Below, one piece after another: positions 9,001 to 14,037 of a stretch of 21,835 nucleotides of DNA. The notes beneath the pieces are model-generated. The model saw nothing but the letters and a program-made list of their open reading frames with translations, did not search any database and was not told the origin of the DNA. Source of the DNA: Blastocatellia bacterium. Lineage in GTDB: Bacteria; Acidobacteriota; Blastocatellia; UBA7656. The stretch lies in the NCBI GenBank assembly GCA_022615215.1, contig JAKEHD010000366.1, positions 1 through 21,835 of the forward strand. Direction: 5' to 3'. Within the stretch, counting starts at the first letter, position 1. Each line of letters starts with the position of its first letter. Made by a program: the position numbers and the translations under genes.

Positions 9001-9261
9001 GTAGTCGAACTTATCTATCACGCGGCAGCGCGCAAGCCCCTGCACGACGCCGAGCGCGAACGTTGCGCTGCGAATGCCTCCGCCCGATATGCACAGGGCC
9101 GAGCGTTGTTTTGGAAGATCGTGGATGAGTTTGTAGATAGCCTTGAGGCGCTCATCGGGAGTCTTGTTATTTTGATAATAGCCGTCGGGCAGCGGGCCGT
9201 GCAGGCTTACGTATTCTTCTTCGAGAACCTCATAGAGCGGGAGCGGGTCTTGATGGGGCAT
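6094..9261 (-). CDS. Giant patatin-like phospholipase with a polytopic membrane insertion
   Basis: A 1055-residue protein. ATG 9261 is chosen because GGAGG lies 5 nt upstream; a further in-frame TTG at 9303 is less convincing. The patatin fold starts at about residue 55 with the oxyanion loop SGGGIRSATF (Gly60-62) and the nucleophile in STVSGGGYVGG (Ser92). The usual first glycine of GxSxG is replaced by threonine. The catalytic aspartate is in LSDGGHFENL (Asp855). Between them are about nine membrane helices (about 167-185, 197-220, 241-263, 281-306, 312-331, 350-372, 387-409, 462-488, 518-541) and a soluble part. The C-terminal region (about 900-1010) keeps the DQFFSESQFESYR element of this subfamily. 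Predicted role: a membrane-embedded acyl hydrolase acting on phospholipids. Substrate and physiological role are unknown. Confidence 0.9.
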   Translation of the reverse strand: MPHQDPLPLYEVLEEEYVSLHGPLPDGYYQNNKTPDERLKAIYKLIHDLPKQRSALCISGGGIRSATFALGVVQGLARCRVIDKFDYLSTVSGGGYVGGWFSAWINRASKGRQEVFQKLNGESSSPLEPEAAPVSHLRSYSNYLSPKLGLLSADTWTLVATVGRNLILNWLVLIPLLLAALFVPRLSVSVIRWHPPDWVLWITPAVSFLLVVVALVYVGLYRPSLKERRSERLESCEGQGWFLLWCLLPLVVSAILFTTFWAWLPRLGIDLEDSPVVSDVGSLASFVIFGTVIYFLAWAIYSIWLKVFNYRELVVILLVGALGGVLLYVIKKVFPNPGGEGSTFLTAEHYVCFAMPLALTLFLLSTVFFVGLASRFTDDEDREWMARFGAWALIVIVGWSVTSYIVIFGPYWLLYLEGEMQAVVASVGGVSGLITILLGRSRDTDGAKEDGKNKSGVKNIALQVAAPVFAVFIIVALSFGTSGLIILAERFFDRIGIDLSAIAADAHLGDHFNIVRESPVWLVIALMALMLLIGIVMAWFININKFSLHAMYRNRLIRAYLGASREKRSENRFTGFDPDDNVQMHELRPQLFNRGSFTSPRSLYEKLSDPTNPVSQYLMGRLSSEAKDQLEKYDPSNIDTTLDLFISEVNELLDGPSLYDEKRFEGVELNEETRASVAQNPAGARLVTLNRLLLEQAYAGEITSFRSYKPLHVVNMALNLVKGDNLAWQQRKAESFTASALHSGSYTVGDECGSYRRSKEYGNAPKYDGVYGISLGTAVAISGAAVSPNMGYHSSSVVTFLLTLFNARLGWWLGNPGLPGQAVYSRPSPFFAIGPMIAEAFGLTDDKKRYVYLSDGGHFENLALYEMVLRRCRFIVVLDASQDPARALGDLGGAIRKIRIDFGIPIDFHEGFSIFPRSEDELPNEKGKYCAVATIHYSCVDGEGTDGTLVYIKPAVYGKEPSDVLSYAEESKMFPHETTGDQFFSESQFESYRMLGSHVMNSICGEGERGGDMSQDEFLKMVYTYLGEPVPQELEHKIQAAGGASNTVSPPDEIG

Positions 9262-9442
9262 AACGTCCTCCGAGCTTCGGAATTTATAATCTGTCAGAAA
9301 CAAACCCTGTTCGGTCGAACTTCCGTGAAAGGCTATGCTTTTTTTGTGAAATAATCAATACCGGAGCAAGGTTCAACACCCTGTCGAGCCTCTGCTACTG
9401 CCCGATAGTTGCTTTACGGATATTTTCCGCCACAACTCAAGG

Positions 9443-9661
9443 CTATTGCTCTTTCACTTCAAAGTTAAATGATCCTCTTTTGCGGAAGTTGTCTATTTCC
9501 AGTTTGAACGTCTTTGGAGCGGTTTTTTTCACTTCTATGACCGGAATAATTTTATCTCCATCATGAGTAGGTCCGTCCTTAACTGAAAGGATATCCTTTG
9601 CATCATCCGGTATTATTACTTTGCTTGCTGTTTTCAAGCCCGTACCTGTCAAGGTCACCAT
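9443..9661 (-). CDS. C-terminal IPT/TIG segment of a frameshifted surface protein
   Basis: The open frame encodes at least 72 residues with an MVTLTGTGLKTASKVIIPDD core, typical of an IPT/TIG (Ig-like) strand pair. It has no ribosome binding site at this ATG. The same frame is open well upstream, reading PPNVTEVDRDKEPEANQ and EPQEI just before the ATG (about 9665-9730), which looks like the natural start of a second IPT/TIG domain. The larger minus-strand ORF ends at 9714, inside this stretch, in another frame. Skipping one C in the CCCTCCC run near 9725-9731 would join the two. It is best read as the 3' part of the same gene, split by a real frameshift, a sequencing error or a programmed +1 shift. 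Confidence 0.6.
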   Translation of the reverse strand: MVTLTGTGLKTASKVIIPDDAKDILSVKDGPTHDGDKIIPVIEVKKTAPKTFKLEIDNFRKRGSFNFEVKEQ

Positions 9662-9713
9662 TATTTCTTGAGGCTCATCCTGATTTGCTTCAGGCTCTTT
9701 ATCACGATCTACT

Positions 9714-11138
9714 TCAGTAACGTTGGGAGGGAGTTGCTGGAGTGATTTTAATTGTCTTCGAGAACTGTCCTCCCTTAGTGGTGATGATAAGCGTATATTC
9801 GCCAGGATTGACTTTTTCGTCTACAGTGACCTTGGCTCTGAAACTCGTCCCGTTTTCATCCACCCTTATATCCTCTCTAGGAATCGAAATGCCATCAGGC
9901 CCGGTCACTACAGCATTTTGCAGGTTGACTCCCGAAAAAGTAATTTCCCGTGTAGCCCCTTGCTCTATAGATTGAATATCCGTGCCTGTCACTGTCGGTG
10001 GAGGCGTTATGGGACCGCCCTCAGAGTTGGCTACCACTTGAACCCTGTTGATATAGGCTATGGTTTGTCCGACCAGAACCAGTTCGCCCAGTTTTATATT
10101 CACATACTGTGGATCGTCCTTCCAATCCCGGACGCTGGCGTCATCTTTTCTAGGATTACCCTGATCGGTTTTCCCTGAATCTCTTGAAAGATTGAGAAGT
10201 TTTTTAGGGACGAAGATCAGAGTTCTAACCTGGGAGTTGTTCTTGACTATGAGGCCGTCGCGAAGCATCTGATCATCGAGCCGCACAAGCTGTTTGACAG
10301 TAGTATCCGGGACGATCAATTCGAAGCCTGCTGTAAGCGAGCCATTGACAAGATCAGATACAGTCGCAGCATTAGCCTTTCGATTGGGAACCTTCCAAAA
10401 AGGAAGAATCCCTGTAAATAGTAACCCTGCCGCCTTCAAGCTGTTCAAGATTATAGAGCGACGGCCGAATTCCTGTTCCCGTTCGAGAACTCCACGGGTC
10501 GACCTGTAGCTGTTAGTTGGTACTTTGTTGGTAAGATCTTTTAGCTTGAACCCGACACCGGCAATCTGAAGGTCGAAACCGGAATTGTTTCCAATAACAA
10601 GTTGAACTCCATAGAAATCGGTGGCGATATCGTGTCCGAAGTTATCGCGAACGATTTTCCTGGGCATCACCCCCCACATTACATCTACTTCTGGATTCAT
10701 CCCTGGAGGTATTGGCCCCGGACTTATTGAAGTTATTTCAAATTCAATAGTGCCTATTATCCTGTCCTCATCATTAATTTTTTCTTCCAACCAAAGAAGA
10801 CCCTTTCCAAGAGGAGCATTGGGGTCGATAGAAAGCTTGGCTGACAAATCGCAGTCACTACTTTTTGGAAGCTTTCCCAGGTTTGTTATGCCGCTGCCCT
10901 TAGGAGCGACCAGTGAAGCATTTTCCAGTCCGCAGTCGGGACTACGAACTGTTACTTCATACTCTTTTCCTTGCACCAATTTGGCAGGGCTCATGGTGAA
11001 GGATTTTCGCTTCGGCGGATCGTCGCCGCCAGGTGTGTTCAAAGCGAAAGCAGGGCTTACCGACGTAAGCAGTAAGGTAAGAATTGCGAGCAGACAAAAT
11101 GGTCTCCTGCGCTTTGTAAAACAAGTTGTCGCTGTCAT
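9714..11138 (-). CDS. Secreted protein with C-terminal IPT/TIG domain (5' part of a frameshifted gene)
   Basis: A 474-residue ORF starting at ATG 11138, with GGAGG 8 nt upstream. The N-terminus is a clear Sec signal peptide: KRRR, a hydrophobic core CLLAILTLLLTSV, then SPAFA-L, with cleavage predicted near residue 32. The middle (about 45-370) is an unrecognised beta-rich region. An IPT/TIG-like domain follows at about 375-468 (start VTGTDIQSIEQGATREITF; end EYTLIITTKGGQF). The ORF ends in PATPSQRY, just where a second IPT/TIG domain begins in another frame, so the true product was probably about 90 residues longer. It is likely exported to the periplasm or cell surface. By eye, base composition is more AT-rich than in neighbouring genes, which may hint at separate origin. 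Confidence 0.82.
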   Translation of the reverse strand: MTATTCFTKRRRPFCLLAILTLLLTSVSPAFALNTPGGDDPPKRKSFTMSPAKLVQGKEYEVTVRSPDCGLENASLVAPKGSGITNLGKLPKSSDCDLSAKLSIDPNAPLGKGLLWLEEKINDEDRIIGTIEFEITSISPGPIPPGMNPEVDVMWGVMPRKIVRDNFGHDIATDFYGVQLVIGNNSGFDLQIAGVGFKLKDLTNKVPTNSYRSTRGVLEREQEFGRRSIILNSLKAAGLLFTGILPFWKVPNRKANAATVSDLVNGSLTAGFELIVPDTTVKQLVRLDDQMLRDGLIVKNNSQVRTLIFVPKKLLNLSRDSGKTDQGNPRKDDASVRDWKDDPQYVNIKLGELVLVGQTIAYINRVQVVANSEGGPITPPPTVTGTDIQSIEQGATREITFSGVNLQNAVVTGPDGISIPREDIRVDENGTSFRAKVTVDEKVNPGEYTLIITTKGGQFSKTIKITPATPSQRY

Positions 11139-11481
11139 TTATTCGTCCTCCCAACAAGTGAGATGAGCAAACCAGTAAAGGCACGGAATCGCCAGTACGC
11201 TGTCGAAAAAACCATAGCCCTCATGTGACGATCAACCAACGCGAAGTACCGAACCGACCCTGCTTTACTCTTCCATTTCTATAATGAGATTATTTCAAAA
11301 ACATTACATGGTTATTTCCGTTCCGCTGAGAAGGCGTTCGAGAAGCCGAAGGAAGGAATGAGCACACCTCCGCCTGAATACCCGGCGATGTAAAGATACA
11401 ACATCACACATCAGGTTCCTTGTTTCTATAGTGTGCAGGAGAGCTTCGAATTTTGCGCGCTTTTCAGGCGCAAACGAGGGG
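11139..11481. other. Non-coding stretch between queD and the IPT/TIG gene
   Basis: These 343 bases hold no convincing gene. The part nearest 11138 must carry the leader of the IPT/TIG gene (GGAGG near 11147-11151). Bases 11278-11314 are an AT-rich island in an otherwise GC-rich window and are the best place for a minus-strand promoter, but no clear -35/-10 pair was found. A small inverted repeat GATGT...ACATC lies near 11385-11403. No terminator or RNA gene could be recognised. Confidence 0.5.
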
Positions 11482-11859
11482 TCAGTTCTTCAACTCATAG
11501 CTTGCAGAAGTGGAAGGGGTCTCCCATACGCGGACCTTGTAGACTTTTATGCGGTCACTATCGATCCGCTCGGCTACTTTGTGGAGTATGAACCCGGCCA
11601 GATGCTCCGACGAAGGGTTCAGTTCGTTATCGAACGGCTTGAGTTCGTTGAGGTTGTAATGATCGAGATAGCGTATGACCTCGCGCGTTGCGGCCTTCAA
11701 CTCCCTGAAATCTACGAGCATCCCTACCTCATCGAGCCGCTCGCCTCGCACGTAGACTTCCACTTTCCAGTTATGGCCGTGCAGGTTCTCGCACTTGCCC
11801 CGGTAGCCGCGCAAAGCATGTGCGGCGGAAAACTCCTCTTCGATCATCACTTCGTACAT
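11482..11859 (-). CDS. queD: 6-carboxy-5,6,7,8-tetrahydropterin synthase / 6-pyruvoyl-tetrahydropterin synthase homologue
   Basis: A 125-residue protein of the normal size for the QueD/PTPS family. Zinc ligands are visible as His14 (FSAAHAL) and His27/His29 in CENLHGHNW, with the catalytic cysteine at Cys23 of that CxxxHGHN motif. The family ETP element appears near the C-terminus as VWETPSTSASYE. In bacteria this enzyme usually converts 7,8-dihydroneopterin triphosphate to 6-carboxytetrahydropterin, the second step toward queuosine and other 7-deazaguanines, in the cytoplasm. No other queuosine genes are in the window, so a PTPS-type role in pterin synthesis cannot be excluded. ATG 11859 is preceded by AGAGGT at suitable spacing. 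It is likely transcribed alone, since the flanking spaces are long. Confidence 0.92.
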   Translation of the reverse strand: MYEVMIEEEFSAAHALRGYRGKCENLHGHNWKVEVYVRGERLDEVGMLVDFRELKAATREVIRYLDHYNLNELKPFDNELNPSSEHLAGFILHKVAERIDSDRIKVYKVRVWETPSTSASYELKN

Positions 11860-11912
11860 CGATCAACCTCTTGCCTGTAAAACCATCTATCGCTCGTTCT
11901 TTAATATTCAAT

Positions 11913-12019
11913 GAAGGCGGAAGACCTGCGTAAAGGATGAAGGTTTCTGTGAGAAGGATGAAAGCGATCGTGATACGGTCTCGTCATCCTTCATCCTTTA
12001 CAGAGGCCTTCCGCCTTTC
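11913..12019. repeat. Long imperfect inverted repeat with GGATGAA heptamers
   Basis: The left arm begins GAAGGCGGAAGACCTGCG (11913) and runs through TAAAGGATGAAGG. The right arm, ending at 12019, is its reverse complement with few mismatches (CATCCTTTACAGAGGCCTTCC then GCCTTTC). Each arm is about 31-33 nt, with an inner spacer of about 40 nt that holds another AAGGATGAAAG. It lies between the outer membrane protein gene and queD. It could be a small non-autonomous element or a 3'-end hairpin; no target-site duplication was recognised. Confidence 0.7.
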
Positions 12020-12062
12020 AAGTATCATATCCTTTCGAGTATGTTTCCAGCTTCCCGGCGGC

Positions 12063-12626
12063 TTAGAACCGGAAGCCCACGCCTATGCTGAACTGAAAGT
12101 TATGGCTTGTGAAGCTTGCCGTAGGACCGAAAGGGCTGAGTCGTTCGCCGACGCGGATTATCGTATCGCCCAGGTCGAAGCGCACTACGCTGCTTTCCGA
12201 CGGGTAAAGCTCAAGCACCCCGCCCACATCGAGCGCAAAATCGGTCTTTGCATCTTCGAAGGTGTCGAAATCCCGGCTGAAGCGCACAAATCCCGGCCTG
12301 ATTTTGCCGTATATCCCGGCTGCTTCGGAACGAACCCCTGTCTTTATTCCGAACAACCCCTGAGTCTTTCTCCCTCCCTCGAAGAAGCCGTCCTTGTCGT
12401 CCGGGAAATAGTTGAACTCGGCTTCTACCGAAATATAGTCATTGAAGTGGTAGCCGATTCGGCCGCCGAACCCCGCATCCGTAGTATCGAAATCGCGGAA
12501 ACGGATCACGCTGAATTGCGCGCCCAGATCGACCTTCGGCCCGTCGGATTGCGCCAGTGCATCCCGGCTGTCGAAAGCAACGAAGAGCGCCGCCAGAGCC
12601 AATGCGATGAAGAATTTTTTCTGCAT
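12063..12626 (-). CDS. Outer membrane beta-barrel protein (small porin/OmpA-barrel-like)
   Basis: A 187-residue protein with a signal peptide: MQKK, hydrophobic FIALALAALFVAF, then DALA-Q, with cleavage after about residue 25. The mature part is rich in alternating aromatic and glycine strands (GFGGRIGYHF, ISVEAEFNYF, AGIYGKIRPGFVRF, FALDVGGVLELY) and ends in QFSIGVGFRF. The terminal phenylalanine is the usual signature for BAM-dependent outer membrane insertion. Size fits an eight-strand barrel. This supports a Gram-negative envelope. The specific role (channel, adhesin, structural) is unknown. An AAGGAG sequence lies about 15 nt upstream of ATG 12626, slightly far, so the start is good but not perfect. 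Confidence 0.85.
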   Translation of the reverse strand: MQKKFFIALALAALFVAFDSRDALAQSDGPKVDLGAQFSVIRFRDFDTTDAGFGGRIGYHFNDYISVEAEFNYFPDDKDGFFEGGRKTQGLFGIKTGVRSEAAGIYGKIRPGFVRFSRDFDTFEDAKTDFALDVGGVLELYPSESSVVRFDLGDTIIRVGERLSPFGPTASFTSHNFQFSIGVGFRF

Positions 12627-12814
12627 AGGTTGTATTCAACTCCTTTTTGTAAAATCTCCATTTCCAGGAGATGAGCCGTAACGGTTCCGAAACACCCTGA
12701 ATCGTTATATACGGCCGGAGGCGATAAAGTCAATCCAATGCGGCGCGCGTCACGCCCACAAGCGTCTCGGAAAGTTCGCCTTATCGCGCGATGGGTCTAC
12801 TTTTCCAGTCCGTC

Positions 12815-13963
12815 TCAAGCCGTGATTCGCTCGCTGATTTTTATGCCGCGACGGTCTAGTTCCTCGACAAAGGCACGCGGCGGGATGCATCGTTCTTGCG
12901 GCAAGGCCCCTTTCTCCGAAGTCTCTCCGCGCGCCATCATCTGCGCCACTATCGAAGCGGGAAAGGCCGTGGTCCTCATCATCGCGCTAAGTCCCGTCTT
13001 CTCATCGAAGCGGTCTATTATGTCGTAGACGAGAGTCTGCCGCCTGCCATCGAGCAGGCCGCGAAAGACTATGCGAATGAAGACAAGATCGGGACCATCG
13101 GCAGGCAGCCTTCGGAGCAGCATCTCTCCGAGCACGCGCCGGGGCGAGACTCGCGCTCCATCGATCTCTATCTCTTCGCTGCTCGCGAGTCCCAGATCGA
13201 TCAACAGGCGGAACTTCTCGCAGTGGCCCGGATAGCGAATCGTTTTATAGTCGAGTTCCTCGACCCGTCCGAGAAAAGTTTCAGGCAGAGTCGACGTGCC
13301 GCCCGATGTTTGAAACGCTTCCAACAGGCCGTAAGGCGCGGGCCAGGCGAGCGTCTCGATTTCTGTCATCGAATCGACCTCGATTATTTTGCCGCCGCGT
13401 ATTATGCGCGCGCGTTCGACATATTCATTTATCAAGCCTTCTACGGAAAATACTATCTGATAATTCAAGGGCGGCTTTGGGTCTTGAGGCAGTCCCCCCA
13501 CGCGAATGTGTATGGCTTCAAGCCGAGAGAAGCGCGCCGCCCCGTGCGCCACGAGCACAGAGACCATTCCCGGAGCAAGCCCGCAGTCGGGTATGATGTT
13601 TACCCTCGCTGCGCGCGCCGCATCGTCGAGCGCAAGCTCTGCTGCAACGATCGCGTTATTGCCGCCGAGGTCACAGAAATTCACTTTCGATTCGATGGCC
13701 GCCCGCGCAAGTTCCAGGTTGAAATGATAGACGACGCAACTTATGCAGGCGTCATGGCCGCGCATAAGCTCTACCGTCTGCGCGTAATCTGAAACATCAA
13801 TCTGTTTCGGTGTGAGCCTTTTGCTTCCGATTTTTTCCGCGACTTCGCGGGCGCGCGCGAACGCGATATCGGCAATAGTGACCTCTTCGACCTCGGAGTT
13901 ATGAATGAGGTCGTAAGCCGCGCCGAAACCCATTCGGCCCGCTCCGAGCACTAGTATTTTCAT
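12815..13963 (-). CDS. Saccharopine dehydrogenase-like NAD(P)-dependent oxidoreductase
   Basis: A 382-residue cytoplasmic enzyme with ATG 13963 preceded by AAAGGAT at 6 nt. The N-terminal Rossmann fold begins MKILVLGAGRMG, giving the GxGxxG nucleotide motif at residues 7-12, followed by a second strand ending in an acidic residue (VTIADIAFARA). Family elements include VNFCDLGGNN, IIPDCGLAPGMVSV and the central GGLPQDPKPPLNY. Together these place it in the saccharopine dehydrogenase/reductase (Lys9-like) family, close to lysine 6-dehydrogenase-type proteins. It most likely handles a lysine- or saccharopine-related amino acid, but the exact reaction cannot be decided. No lysine pathway genes are adjacent. 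It lies downstream of the kinase gene on the same strand, separated by a short stretch carrying a kinase relic. Confidence 0.87.
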   Translation of the reverse strand: MKILVLGAGRMGFGAAYDLIHNSEVEEVTIADIAFARAREVAEKIGSKRLTPKQIDVSDYAQTVELMRGHDACISCVVYHFNLELARAAIESKVNFCDLGGNNAIVAAELALDDAARAARVNIIPDCGLAPGMVSVLVAHGAARFSRLEAIHIRVGGLPQDPKPPLNYQIVFSVEGLINEYVERARIIRGGKIIEVDSMTEIETLAWPAPYGLLEAFQTSGGTSTLPETFLGRVEELDYKTIRYPGHCEKFRLLIDLGLASSEEIEIDGARVSPRRVLGEMLLRRLPADGPDLVFIRIVFRGLLDGRRQTLVYDIIDRFDEKTGLSAMMRTTAFPASIVAQMMARGETSEKGALPQERCIPPRAFVEELDRRGIKISERITA

Positions 13964-13973
13964 ATAAATCCTT

Positions 13974-14033
13974 TCAAGCGCTCATCATGCAGTGTTCCAC
14001 CAGAGATTCCTGACGCTCACCATCGAGTGGCAT
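13974..14033 (-). pseudogene. Short relic of a second kinase gene
   Basis: Between the kinase stop and the reductase start is a minus-strand stretch reading ERQESLVEHCMM. It matches the kinase's own ERRESLVGHRIG (residues 70-81, encoded near 16740-16770). At DNA level about 28 of 33 bases agree, including GGAATCTCTGGTGG without a mismatch. The frame closes at 13974 after 19 codons. It is too short to be a functional kinase and is best explained as the remains of a tandem or recombined paralogue. The alternative, chance or a conserved short leader peptide, is less likely but possible. Confidence 0.5.
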
Positions 14034-14037
14034 GGAT

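Noticed and set aside
9262..9442. Promoter for the patatin gene (a TATAAA-like box near 9280)
   Set aside because: No matching -35 element at proper distance was found; the AT-rich word alone is not enough.
11937..12674. A 245-codon plus-strand open frame
   Set aside because: It runs through an inverted repeat and antisense to the outer membrane protein gene; it has no RBS or domain.
12896..13792. A 298-codon plus-strand open frame opposite the reductase
   Set aside because: It mirrors the saccharopine-dehydrogenase-like gene, which has clear motifs and an RBS; the antisense product has no family features.
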